Below are positions 29,601-42,169 of a stretch of 64,000 bases of DNA, one piece after another. Position 1 is the first letter of the stretch, and every line of letters starts with the position of its first letter. Where the stretch lies: assembly GCA_017590115.1 (NCBI GenBank), contig JAGGNK010008781.1, positions 747,471-811,470 on the forward strand. The letters run 5' to 3'. The position numbers were made by a program, and so were the translations under genes. The notes below the pieces were generated by a model. That model saw only the letters and a list, made by a program, of their open reading frames with translations. It was not told where the DNA came from and made no database searches. The stretch comes from Montifringilla adamsi. Lineage: Eukaryota > Chordata > Aves > Passeriformes > Passeridae.

Positions 29601-31837
29601 ATTTTGGATTAAATCTTACTGGGTTTTACTTCACGTATAAAAATAGCCCTGGAAGGCAGGGATCCATAGGTACTTCATGGATGGGGCTCCCAAAGGATAC
29701 AAAAATGGAACACAGAGCAGGTACTCCATATTCCCTTGTTCAGGAAGCCAGCTAGGAACACAAGAAAAGGTGTGCTGGCTCCAGCAGCAGTCACTGGCTT
29801 GGCTCAGAGGTGGGGCTGTGGCTGGAGCTGAGAAGTCCTGGGAGGAGTTCTGATGATTCCTGTGCTCACATATGAGAGGCCATTTTCTGGTGCTCTCATG
29901 GGAGTGGTCAGAGTTTCATTTTTGGCATTTCAAGAGGTTCTGGAGACACAGAGCTGTCTGTGATGTGCTGTAATCAGGCCTGTTCTCTCTGAGTTACCCA
30001 TGCAGTCCTGTGGATAAAATGAGGTTCTGCAGCACCGTGTTCTGCATCAGCAGCTGAAAGGAGTTCCCAGGGACTCTTCTGAAGGTACTGCAGCTCTGCA
30101 AGTAATTGATCTGCAAACAATAAATGATGTTAGGGGCTTAATCCCCTCTCATTGAGAGTTCTTGGCAGGAAGACTGGGAGTCAGATAATTGCAGGGAAAC
30201 AATCTTAGGTGAAGTAGTTTGCTGACAGAAGTCAGTTACAGAAAAGGCAGGTAATTCATGGATGTGCTGGGAATGTTTTCCTCTCTTCCTGGGTGATGTG
30301 CAGGTATTCTGGGGGTGTTGTTGTCACCTCCCTTGAAGAGCAGAGGCCCTTCTTTCTGCCTGGTGTTGAAGTAGCTAAAGGATATTTCCAATACTCTGGA
30401 TAACCTCATTCATATTTAGTGTCTGTCTTTTTACCCTGGTATTACCCAGTGTAATAAATACAATTTGAAACTTGAGAAAGAATAATTTCCCTTAAGAACC
30501 TTCAGGATTCATCATTGTTATGCTTGGCCTGTGTTTGTGGTACTTAGCACTGTAGTTCTTAAACCTTTAGTAGCCCAGAGGCTCAAACTAACAATTCCAA
30601 TGGGACAAAACCAGTTTGCTTTCTATTACAAAAGAGACAGCAAGTGAGTAATCTCCTGTCTATTAAAAAATTTAATATTAAATGCAAAAGTGTGTCTTGT
30701 GAAAATATCTCTAATGCTGCTGTTGATTTTTTTCCCCTTGGAGGAAATATTGTAAGAAGTAATACTAATTACTGAGAGAGTTGGAAAGTTGAGTGGATGA
30801 CTTAAAATATGAGCTGAGGCTAAAAACTATGCCTGTTGCTCTTGAGACATGGGAATTCCCATGATTTGGATGGAGAAATCAATCTGTCACATCTAAATCA
30901 ACACACGAGCAAGTGTAGGCCAGAAGGTTAAGGGAATTACGTAACACAGCCTGGCATCCTTCTAAATCACAAAACCAATCCTAAATAAATTCCAACTGCC
31001 AGTACAAGGCTGAGCTCACTGGGCATTTGCATGATTTTATGGCTTCAGCTCTTACTGTGCAGACACATCAATGGCACAGTTCTCTGGAATTGCTAGTGTG
31101 TTTTAGATCTCTTTTTGGAGTTTCTCTTGGCTGCCGTGCCAGTAAAAGAATTTGTGTTTAGGATGCCTTGTCTTTGTGGGTGTCTCTGAGTCTGACAGAG
31201 ACATGTACGTGTGTAAAACAGGCCCAGGGCAGGGGTCTGTGCTGAGGGATTCCACGCAGAGCTGGGGGTGTTCCCTGGATATTCTGGGTGCCACGCAAGG
31301 AGTGTGCAATGTGACTCATTCCTCCCGCAGGGGAATCTGCCGTGCCTGCGCCTCCCCAGCACCCTCCAGCCTGGCTGGTGTTTCCAGCCCAAGGCACAGT
31401 CTGGAGCTGAACTCTGTGGTGTTAGCTGCAGCTGCTGGAATGTGCAGTGCGCTCTGTGTCTCGGTTTGAAATCCGTGCTCCTCGGGTGAATGATGAACCC
31501 TGTTCTGTGTGTGATAGTTTGACAAAGAATGTGAGCGGAGGAATGCACAGAGAAAACGTTACATAAGCAGTGAGACAGGAGGATTTTAGAGGGTGTAGGA
31601 GTGGGATTCAGGCTGTACCATCTATGGCAGTGAGTGAGCTGGGAAGGGACGAGTGGCTTGTTGCACAATTCTTTGGAAAAGTGCAGGAGTTACTGCAGCA
31701 TGTGTTCCTTTTGTTACTCAGGAGCCCTCAGAGTTCTTTGTGTCAGAAGTATGAATGTGGGTTTGTATCAGGTATACTTGGAAATGGGAGTGTTTGCTAG
31801 CCCTGCTGCTCTGCCTGTGGTGTGAGAGTGGCCTAGG
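23648..31837. other. Intron-like non-coding sequence downstream of the exon
   Basis: About 8 kb, AT-richer than the left third of the window. A T-rich, low-complexity stretch lies at 23945-24050. A 111-codon open frame at 24724-25059 (+) has no recognisable domain. No CR1, exon or RNA gene is recognised before 31838. By inference it is the start of the downstream intron. The exon that would continue the TMEM132 protein was not found here. Confidence 0.55.
25690..26060. other. AT-rich segment resembling a conserved non-coding element
   Basis: Repeat-free sequence rich in homeodomain-type cores: AACTAATTAAGC near 25847, GATTAATGG near 25923, and TAATAATTTCG near 25982. It also has several long even-composition runs and few simple repeats. 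It lies about 2 kb downstream of the exon, in the same intron. Large TMEM132 introns plausibly host developmental enhancers. This is inference from texture only. Confidence 0.28.
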
Positions 31838-32050
31838 CTGGGCGTTAGGTTAGACTTCAGGAAAACATTCTTCACTGAAAGCGTGACTGGGCACTGCAAT
31901 GGTGTGCCCAGGTGGAGTCACCGTCCCTGGACGTGGCACTCTGAGCCATGGTTTGGTTGATGAGGTGGTGTTCGGTCATGGGCTGGGCCTGATGATCTCA
32001 CAGGTCTTTTCTACCCTGGTTAATTCTGCCAGTCTCCTATTCAATGATGA
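31838..32050 (+). mobile_element. CR1 LINE, 3'-end fragment with an internal deletion
   Basis: The segment follows the known 3' end of avian CR1 elements in order: a GGTTAGACTTCAGGAAAACA-type start; TTCTTCACTGAAAGCGTG; the GCACTG and CCCAGG...GGAGTCACC block; TCCCTGGA; GTGGCACTCTGAGCCATGG; GATGATCTCACAGGTC; and finally TTTTCTACCCTGG. Against the usual order, about 20 bases between CCCTGGA and GTGGCACT seem to be missing, and the terminal 8-bp direct repeats are only faintly preserved (TATTCAATGATG). CR1 copies are usually 5'-truncated, so only this tail is expected. Divergence suggests an old insertion. Confidence 0.88.
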
Positions 32051-35000
32051 GAAGTGCCAGTCCGTGGGAATGTGGCCCCTGGCACGGGGTTGCTGCTGGC
32101 TCAGTTTCCAGGAGGATCCAGAGCAGATCCCGTGGCTGTGATCGGGCTGTGCCTGGGGCTCTGTCAGGGTGCCAGTGAGGGATCGCCTGCACTTATGCAA
32201 ATGTGCTCATGTTATTCTTAGTTCCAGGGGTTACCTGAAGCTAATATTCAAATGTGCAATTAGCTGAAAGGATGGCTACTATCTCCAGTGATTCTGAGAT
32301 AAATTTTCCCTGGCGTGTTTCAGGAATGCCGGCTTGCCTTTTCCTCAGCTTTAGCTGAAATACTTGAAAATCCCTTCAGTGTTGACAAGATACTATCTTT
32401 TCTAGAAGTCTTACCTGTGACCCAGAGCCACACATTCCTTCAGCAAGTCCTTGGTCACAGGATGAGCAGAATCCTTGAAACTAGGACTGGAACAGGGCCT
32501 TTCACTGTGAACTCAAGAAGTGCTGAGTGAAACTTCTTCATTTTCAGTTTATTATTAGACTCTTACATTTAATCTCATACTAGAGAGAAAATAATTAGCT
32601 TGAATAATTTTCAATACAGTTAATCTATTCCTGAGTGGCAAATATTGTACCTGGAAACAGATCGATTATGAAGTGTTTCCTCTGAGATGCCTTTTCCTGT
32701 TAATTGTTGAAGCAATTAATTTTCTTACAGACACTTGCAGGTCTTTGTGTGAAGTAGTGAAGGCAAGGAAAACAACAGGCCTGGCAGAGAACAAAGATGC
32801 CTATAAAAAATGGCACAGAGTGAAAAAAATAGAATGTGTGTAGAGTACATGATCTGTGCTGGCCATACATGATGCACTTGTCAGCATTCATAGCAGAGGA
32901 GCTTTCCAAAGCTGCCGAAATCAGGAGATGCTGGAGTGAATCTTTGATGCATATTCATGAGGAACAGCCTCACATGAACACATGGCGCTTGTTCCACAGG
33001 ACCATGGGCACAGAGGAGTTTGGCAGACAAGCTCTGCCAAGTCTGGGTATGGCACGTGTTTCAAAAGAACGTCTCCCTCCTGTCCTGAGATCCACACTTG
33101 GGAAAAATTTGGGTAGATTTTTATAGGGAAAACAAAGTTCTGTTTTGCATTTTGGACGCCAAACCCAAAATTTATCCAAACTGTGTCCCTTGCCAGTCTT
33201 TGAGTCTTTGCTTGGAAGCATAAGAAACTTCCTAACGTTCTTCTATTTTTGAATGTTGATTTCCAATTCTAAACATCTTTTAATATAAACAGACGAGGCT
33301 GTTCTCCTGAATTCTACTGCACATTGCAAAATGGCTACAATTTAACTTGGTTTTCCCAAAAGCTAGATACACTTCTGACATGGAAATTTATATCTTCATT
33401 TTATAGCTTCATTTTTTTTGCCAAGTTGTCAACTACTGAATGGAGGGTGGTGCAACAAATAGTTTTGAATTGTCTTAATTATTTTCGTAGCTTTCAAATC
33501 CACATGTTCTATTCCCATGATCTCACCAATATCTATTTTATGTTAGAGATGCATTTACACATTCAGTGCATACCTATTGTCTGTATTGCAATTCTGATAG
33601 ATTGAATCAGGTTTGATTTTATGCACATTCAATACCAAGAAGGCTGAGGAAGAGAGGGGGGTTGTGGGTTTATTCTGTATTTGTTTTCTATATTTGAGTA
33701 AGATAAACCTCTGACTTAGTCCTTAAGAGTCTCAAAGAGAATTACAATGTCTTGATGAAAAATTACTATTTGTTCAAAAATCAAGACTTTGTTCTCATAA
33801 AGGACATGAAAATAAATCTTGTTTGTAGTGGCTCTCAGCAGCAAAGGATCAGGAATTTAGCTGTCTCCAGAGTTTTGGGATAAATGACAGTTTTAGAAAT
33901 GCAGCCTTATGATCAAATCTCTGAGATGGTGGGAATCAGCAGTTGTTTTGTAAAAGCTGTATTTTTGCTCCTTTAGGTGTGTGGTTTTGGCACTCTCATC
34001 ATTCTTATGTAATTCTCTAGGAAAATATCTCTTGTTCAGTGGTTTAAGGGATTAATCTTGCTTATGAAAGGAAATGCTGCTTCTGCTTCTTGGATAAACC
34101 ACAAATACAGATTTTACTCTTCAGTTGTAATCAGGACTTGTAAACACACCCAGAAGTCCTAATGAACTGCTAAAGATCGTTGAGGTGCTTCCATCAGAAA
34201 CTGCAGAGTTTAATTGCATGGAAATGCACAATTAGCAGGCAGGTGAAAACAGCTCCTAGGTAGGAGAACTGCTGTCAGGCACAGCCCTGCGACCACAGAC
34301 CTGCTGGCCAGCTGGGGTGGACATGATGCTCTCATCCCCCTTTCACCTCAGAGACTGAACATTTAATTTTCCATTACAAAAAAGATGTAGCAAATGGAAC
34401 TTTTTAACTTTGAGTGGAAGAGTTGTGCCAGGGGCAGAGCAGAGAAAGCAGATATGTAGATGTAGTCAAGAAGGAAAAGCAGGATGTATATTTATGGAGA
34501 TGCAATGCAAACACAGGAAGGAGTAAATTACAGCACTTCACTTGTACCCCAACCCTGTTTCAATGCTGTAATGTAGGGTAACCAGGGCTGCTTTCAGCTG
34601 GCACATCCCCAGGAAGAAGCAGTATCAGCACTGTTGCTGACACACCTGGCTGTGGGGCAGCATTCCTAAATACCATTTTTCATGGCAAGCTTGCAGTCCC
34701 TCAGGTGCTATGGTTTTTCAGAGCATAAATCTGTATTTAGCTCCATCAGGAAAGGAGTGGTTTTGGTCTGTGCCTGTGCAGAAGTCTCCTGTTCTAAAAT
34801 TAGAAAGTCAATTTGTCTGTTAAGCCAGGGGAAGAAGCAGCTCTACATGCCCTCTGAAATTAGCAGTGGAACAAGCTGTATTGAACTCATCTGTACATTA
34901 CACTCCAGGGCAGTGGCTGCATCCAAGACAGACAATATTTCTCCAGGCTGTCACAGCTATTTGACAAGGAAAGGAGGAGGGGGAGCAGGGAGTTGCTTTA

Positions 35001-38000
35001 GTCTGATCTCTAAGTGAAATAACCAGCTGAACTTTTAAAATCATCCAGAAGATTAAAGGACACTTCAAACAGTCTGGTGTGTCAATTTATTCTGCTGAAT
35101 ATCTCTTCCTTAATTGTCACAAAACTAAGACATTAAAGTTAACAGAGTCATGTGCTCTGTTAAAAGGTGCTGTTGCCTTAGAGAAAGGTGTTACTGGAGA
35201 AGAGAAATGCAGAGGGAGGTCTTTCATGTAGTACAGAGCTAGGAGAAAAAAGGAAATAAGGCAACAATTTGAATGCATTTGATTTTCTACAGATAGCACT
35301 TGGAAGAGATTTAACATTGTGGTAGGTATGCAAGAATCCGTGTCTCTCGTGCTGCAGAGAAGTGAGTATCACTGCAAAGGCTGCTCTGCCAGCTCTTAAG
35401 CAGATGAGAAGGGACTGACCATAAACAGCTTCAATCCCCACAGTCTTCTACAAAACCTGAGCCTGGAGAGGCACAAGCATTTGGAAAACTCCAGAAGCTC
35501 TCAAGGAGAAAATGTGATGTAGTTGCAAAGAAGCACACACAGCTTTTGCTGCTTCCCCCCCAAAGGCCTGGGGAGAAATATGAAAGAAATTTGTGCAGCA
35601 GCATATCAGGCCTTGAGAATGATTTCCATGACTAATAATTCAAATTAAGTTACATACATGTATGGGATATTAGGCGATTGCAATTTCAATATATTGTAGA
35701 TTAAATTCACCTAATATTTGTGCTGTGCGAGCCACATCTCAGAGAATGTGCATAAAGATGTCAAGTCAATTTCTCAAGCTTTTTTCTCCTACAATATGAA
35801 TTTTTTTTCCATTAGCTCTTAATTTACATATTGTTTCTGCACTCTGTGGATATTGCTTTCTTTTTTGTTTATACGTCAACAATATTCATGCTTTCTATTT
35901 TTAACATTATAATATTCCTCCTATTTCAGAGAGGTGTCAACAGGCAAGTGGATATATTCAAGTGCTGTGGTGTGTTGTGCAGATCTCTCGCTAATAATAG
36001 GTGTAGGATGGTTTATTTCAAAGGAGAGAACTTATGCTTATTTCTGCCATAAATACAGCCAGCAGGACTTCACATGCGCTAGCTCCAGAATACATTTCTC
36101 ATTTTTAATGAAGGAAATAAAGCACGTAACTACAGCTAGGTCAGTTTTTCATTAATTTCATTGGGTTTTTCCTTCGGAGAATAAAGGGATTTTAGCCAGG
36201 TTTTGAGAGCAGACGAGTCTCATGCTGCCTGTGCATGTGTGCCTTAGACTTGACAGCAGCAAAGCTGACTCAGAGATGGGCATTTCTTATCTGTGTCAGG
36301 AAAATACACAGAGTAGAGGAAAAGCATAATAGAGAGTCTCCAGGCAGCTGAATTCTTATCAATAGGCAATTATGGAAAAATCTTAATAAGGGCTTGTAGT
36401 TTCTTGGACACAAGAGCCAATCAAGCTTGAGACAGAGTTCTGTAGGAAAGTGGCTTTTTCTTGCTCCATCCTCATGGAGCCTCTTCTTTTCCATGCTTAA
36501 GTAATTGCCAGGAAATCTTGGCTCTGTAGTGCAGACCTGGCTTTGGGGCTCAATTCTCAACGTGTGGGACTGGGGGGAAGCTGAGAGGTGTGCTCTGGAA
36601 GGCAGGTGTAGGATGGAGGCAGGGAGGGCCCTGCAGCTCCTGTGTCCTGGTCAGTGCCAGCCCAGGTGTGTTTGCAGGGCTGGCTCCCCCTGCAGAGCAG
36701 CAGTGCTGTGTTAATGCTGCCAGTGCCAGGGGTGACTGCCTGAGCTTAGCCAGGAGCTGCAGCTGCCTCCTGAACTGAGGAACATGTGCTCATCTGAATG
36801 ACTGCTCTGTGCAGCCGCCCTTTGTGCCCTCTCTCCTCCTCTCCATGAGCTGGTTTGCCGGGGGAGGGCTCCTTGAGCTGGCAGAGCTCGCTGCAGTTCC
36901 GCGGCGCTGGGACACGACAGGGCCCAGCTCTTGTGCAGCCCCTGGCCTGGGTGAGAATGAGAGAGCCCTGCATGCAGAGCTGCAGCCTGAGCAGCTGGGC
37001 AGGGTTAGCACAGGCACTGGTGATTCCAGCCTCTCTCTGGGGTGAGGAACATCCTTGCCTACGTCCATCCCTCCATCAGGGAATCTCTGCTCTTCCATCC
37101 GTTCCCCTGGAGGATGGACAGTGCAGCTGGCTCAGGCCTGGGTGGTTAAATGTTGGTTGGGTCTGACAGCTGGGCTGGGCTCTGCCTCACGGCAGCAGAA
37201 AGGACTTGGTGAGGCAGCAGGAGCCTGAGAGGTGAATTCTGTGTGAGCCCTGCAGCTCCCCCTGACCTGGGATGGACGGAGCAGTGCTCACCTTGAGCAG
37301 CACACAGACACCAGCCGAGCAGGGAGGCATGCCTTGCCACCTCTGCTCCACTCCCAAATCCAAAGAACAGGCTCTCTCAAGAGGGAAAATGGAAGTCAGA
37401 ATCTTCAAGGTTAAAAAGTTCTGTCTAACCTTTCATATTATTGCTCAGAAGAATTATTTTTTTGAAGTTAATAAACCACGTGCATTCACCTCATATGGCT
37501 ATTTCCCTCCCCAAACAAATTGCTTTTATTGTCAAAACTACAAATTCAGGCATTGTGATCGATACCATCGTTTTATGAGCTGTCAGGAAAGGGACTTGAA
37601 GATGCAGCTTTGCTTGATTGTGTAGGAATAAAGATTGATCAGCCCTGTTGCTGCTCCTGTATAGATCCTGGGCTGATTCCCATCCAGTGTACAAAGCAAA
37701 GCACCATCCCCTCATCCCTCTTCCAAATCACATAGTCGATAGCTTTCCCTCTGTGCTTCTCTGCAAACTCCTGAAAGTACAACCCCAGTGAATGTCTTAA
37801 GAAGGGCACAGAGGAAGAACATATTTTGGTGTTGGGGGGGATCTCTCCCTCATAGGAAAATGTCATTTTAATTCCAAACTTTTCTTGGTTCATTTTGCAG
37901 AAGTACTGAGCCAAGATTGCTTGCTTGCACTCTCCCATCTTTTCTGTGATTGTTTTTGAAAGGAGGGAAGAGTGCAAGATGGGAACAGTGGGGGCTGCTG

Positions 38001-38278
38001 GCCTCAGACTGCTGGGTCTGGAGGGGCACTGAGGGGCTGCAGTGTCACACGCTGCTCCAGAGGGACAGGCAGTCTTCTGCTGTCAGAGCTTGCTGAATAG
38101 AATTATTTCCAGTGCAAAAAAGGGGTATTGGCTGAGGTATTTTCATTGTCTGTATTCCTTTATCATAAGAAGTGTTGCTGTATTTGTAGCATAGATGACT
38201 TAACAGACTTGTGCATGGTGCAGGTTGTGCAGTGCCCACAAGCTGGACCTTGTTAGACCCCAGGTAAGTCAGAGTTCA
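32051..38278. other. Intron-like non-coding sequence, no features recognised
   Basis: About 6 kb of mostly AT-rich sequence, becoming GC-richer between 36500 and 37300. No repeat family or exon is recognised. A 112-codon minus-strand open frame at 37639-37977 has protein-like composition but no family I know, and no upstream or downstream splice partner is obvious. Confidence 0.5.
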
Positions 38279-38392
38279 CATTCCCAGCTGCAGGTTTGCT
38301 CAGGAATTGCATTCCCAACTGCAGGTTTGTTCAGGAATTGCATTCCCAGCTGCAGGTTTGTTCAGGATTCACATTCCCAGCTGCAGGTTTGT
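38279..38392 (+). repeat. Minisatellite, 31-bp unit, 3.7 copies
   Basis: The unit CATTCCCAGCTGCAGGTTTG plus TTCAGGAATTG starts at 38279, 38310, 38341 and 38372, at exact 31-bp spacing. Copies differ by single bases (CCAACTG, TTTGCTCAGG) and by GGATTCA for GGAATTG in the third. The last copy stops after the GGTTTGT. Each unit holds CAGCTG or AACTGC, an E-box-like core. Confidence 0.93.
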
Positions 38393-39057
38393 AGCAGCTG
38401 TGAGGTTTGTCCTGTTCCATGTGTGCCCTCAGTGAGTGAAGGGCTGTCCCTGCTGAGGGGGGAGCCCCTTCCTTCCCTTCCTGCCTCTGCTTTGTGTGGC
38501 AGGGAGCTGCTTTGGGCATCAGAGTGCCAGAAAACAGTGGCCAGATATGGTGCTGGGTCCCCAGAAGGGCTCGGTGCCCATCCCAGGTGGGTGCCAGGGC
38601 AGGGAGGCAGCTGCAGGAGGAGAGGGCACAGGCTCCTGTGAATGCAGGCTCCAGCACGTTCGGGGCGCCTCACACTGGGGGTCCCCCATTTGTGGTCTGG
38701 GTTTCACATGAAGAGTGGGCACATCACAGTGTCTGATACTGAGGGATGATATTAAACATTGCATGCTTAGTGTCTATAAAGCTTTTGGAAATTTTGGATA
38801 GAAGGCTTATAAAAACACATCTAGAGATAGAGTGGACATCATTCTGTGGCAAGTCCTGCACTTACTGAAGTGCTGGGTTCTACTGGATCCTCTCTTGAGG
38901 TCTGTACCTTTGCTTTTATAGTCTTACCAGGAGGCCCTCTCTGGAGCTCTCCCTGCTCAAGGTTCACTGCCCTATAATCCCACTGAAATGGAGTGGAAAG
39001 CCTGTGAAAATTTCACTGCATTTGCACTCAAGTGACATATGGCCATGGTGTTAATTT

Positions 39058-39076
39058 AAAAAAAAAAAAAAAAAAA
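39058..39076 (+). repeat. A tract, 19 nt
   Basis: An uninterrupted run of 19 A following TTAATTT. No retroposed sequence is recognised immediately upstream and no target-site duplication is evident, so I do not interpret it as a retrogene tail. Confidence 0.9.
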
Positions 39077-39084
39077 GGTCCTGT

Positions 39085-39100
39085 AGTCTCCATGGAGACT
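39085..39100. other. Perfect 16-bp palindrome
   Basis: AGTCTCCATGGAGACT reads identically on both strands and starts eight bases after the first A tract. Its inner part loosely recalls the symmetrical X-box bound by RFX factors (GTTGCC-ATGGCAAC type) but departs from it at key positions. Function is unknown. Confidence 0.6.
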
Positions 39101-39518
39101 GAGCATGCTGGAAGAGGTGGGAGTATAAAATATTTTCAATTTTAGGTTGAAAGGCAGAGATCAAAAGTTGTGCTGGTTAAAATGCTGGTGGGTGTCAACA
39201 TGCCCAGTTGAATGATAAGGAATTTCGCACAAATGCTTTGCAAAATGTTTTGAAAATGAGATTTTAAAGCAGGTTTCCTGTAGTATTTTTAGTGGGTTTC
39301 TGGAATAGATCTGGATGTGTACTGTCTGTGCCTTTGTCATGCAGTCCTACCAGAGTGCATGAGCCAGGAAGTAAAATACCCATCCTGGCAATAAGGAATC
39401 CTTGTTTTACAAGGTAGCATTCAAATTCTTTTAGAGCATCATAAAAAGTAAATGAAAGAAGACCCAGCAGAAATGGAGACATTCCATGTGATTAAGATGT
39501 CTGGCTGTCAAAGAAGCC

Positions 39519-39537
39519 AAAAAAAAAAAAAAAAAAA
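39519..39537 (+). repeat. A tract, 19 nt, followed by a short hairpin
   Basis: A second uninterrupted 19-A run lies 461 bp after the first. It is followed at once by CTTTCCAA and, seven bases later, TTGGAAAG, an 8-bp inverted repeat (about 39540-39562). Confidence 0.85.
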
Positions 39538-42169
39538 GCTTTCCAAGCTTGCTTTGGAAAGAGCAAGAAAAGCACATGAGAAGTATTCAGCAAAAGGAGC
39601 CAATAAGGCTGTTTGTTGGTAGCTGGTGAATTTGGTTCAGTGCTGCTCCTCAGGCACTTGGAGAGCAGGAAAGCATTGCTGGGGGAAAATCACCTTACTG
39701 GTTAAATGCAAAGTGGACAGGGGGAAAGGATGCATTTTGCAACTGTTTGTTCCCAGGTGACCATAGAAATAGCTTTGCTGACATCCAAAACCCAGGGTTT
39801 GTGAGCTGTGATTGAAAAATCACTAATTCGATGGTTTGAATCTTAAATAACTGTGGTCAGGGTGGGACTGACAGGAAGGACAGACAATTTGCCTCTGTAG
39901 AATGATTTCCATGGGGAAGACAGTTAAAAAAAGCAGAACTGGCAATCCTGGACATTTGCACAGAGTGCAATGTGGCTGTTCTTGGTGCTTCAGCTGGGGA
40001 AGGTTTATTGAGTCCCCCGTGGCTGACAGTGGGTGATACTCGTTTATGTAAATTGTTTACATGTATGGATCTGTTGCTGAAAGCCAAGGATGTCTATGGA
40101 TTGAGCAGCCTGAGGGGAGGAAGAGGAGCAGAACTGGGAGGGGAAGGTGGATGAGGGTTTGTGCATTCCCCTGCTGTTGGTGTGCCTCGCTGCCTTTGGA
40201 GCCCTCATGTACTGAACTAACACAGGGAGCTGGAGGTAAAGGCTGGAGCTTCTCTTGCCTTTTGGGGGCTGAGTGTGAAGTGCCTGAACAAGGAGCCTGA
40301 ATCTTATTATTTTGGGATGGAGTTTTGCCAATGATGTAACCACAACAAGATTTCTTTATTAAAATACTTTTTGAGCATTATTAAAAGAAAAATTAAAAGG
40401 CCCTGCCCTTTCTCCCTTTCTCCCTTTAGATCAGAGCTGAACAAATACATAATTTGGGGAAGACACGAAGGAAAAAACCACACATGAAATGCAAAAATAT
40501 ATTCAGTTCTGTACCACTGTCTGCCTTGGAATTGGCTTCCTCTGTCAGTAAACAACTGAACAGATGGAAAAGGTCTGAAACAAAGGGAAAACATTACCTA
40601 ACAAAAATGCTTGGTGCTTGTTACCTGGAGAGAGTGCTCGAGTGAAGGCAAACAGATGAGGGGTTGGCTTGCAACATGAGGAAATAGGAGTTTTTACAAA
40701 TCATGGCTGTTGAGTTTTGTTTTAGGAAATGTGGTAATCTTGAAAGGAGCAGGCATTTCATGCTATAGAGGCTGGCACCACCAGAAATACAAATGGATTT
40801 GGGAGCTGTGAACTTTTCCCAGTAGTCAGTGCAGCGTTTTTCTCGTGGTGTTCTGTGTGGGAAACTCAATCAGTGCCTGCTTTGCCCTGCCTGGTTCTTT
40901 GTTCCCTGCAGTCAAACAACAAGTGATTCCCTGAGTTTCTCCATTTGCAGGAATAATTGAGTAACAAGAATTTTTGTCTGTCATGGATCCCATTCTGTAT
41001 GTTCTGTAATAGACTGACATCAAATTATGGCTTAAATTTAGGCATCAGGTTTTGCAAGCAGCACTTTGGACAGTAATTCTTTATTTCTCAGAGGCTGGGA
41101 AATTGCACCTATTTTTTAATAGCTTTGATTTGTTAGTACATTTATATTGAATCTGTTTATTCTTCCCTAACTCCCTGTAATAGAAATTAGGCATGTAATT
41201 AATTTAATAATAGCACCTGGGTCAAAGGAATTTCATGCCACCTCTCAGTTAATAGGAATGAAGATATTTTATTCTGAAGACTATTGTGTATGCAGAAATT
41301 TTCCATTTCAAAAAGAATAGTTAGCAGCATTGTTAAGTGAACTGAGTTTATCTTTGGTCAGCTTTGCATTCCAGAGTGACTGCAGAAACAGAACAGTTTA
41401 ATGTTTTCTCTGCTGTTCAGTTCTGGCCTGGCACGTGCAGTGTCCTTGGATCAGTGCTAGTGCAGTCACTTTGATTTTTGTGCTCAGCCTAACTTGGAAA
41501 TGGAAACTGCTTCTGGCGTGCACCTGGAGAAGTGTGTGTGCCCAGCTCCTGGGGTGGCTTTCATCATACAGGCAGTTTGTATGACTCAATTTAAATCTTA
41601 AGTGTTGGTGCATGTGGGGCAGATCCAAGTGTACTCTCACAGCTGAAAATCTCTGCTAGTTCAGTGCTTTTTTTAAAATTCTGATTTCAGAATAGGAAGA
41701 TGTTGTCCCTCTCCCCCCAAAACCCAACTAAACCCCTTTTGTCTGTGTAGTTCAGACACAAAGCTCTTAAAAAAGACTTCACTCTGTTCACTTGTAACGT
41801 TTTTTCGTTTGCCAAGGCTCTGAGTGGGTGTTTAATTTTATTTAAAGGACAGTGTGAATAGCCTCTGGGGCTTAATTTAGAATTTATACAATTTCCCACT
41901 TCCCTTAGATAAATCCTAGTGAAGGAAACATCTTTCATATGTAAAGAAAGTTGTGATTTCCACCCCATTTAAAGTCATGTTTTATTTAGACCATTCTATT
42001 TCCTCTTCTCTTGGGGCACTATCTGAATTCCTTGTCAGGTCATTAACTATATTAGATGCATTAGATGAAAACATTTGAACATTTTTTGGTCAGAGGAACA
42101 ACATTTAATGAATTAATGCTGTGTACAGCATTAATAATGTAATAATGTATCTCAGTGGGAGCTTTGTGC

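Noticed and set aside
31093..31668. 191-codon minus-strand open frame
   Set aside because: Composition rich in Ser, Pro, Thr, His and Arg without any domain; overlapping frames on both strands are equally open; no splice sites or similarity.
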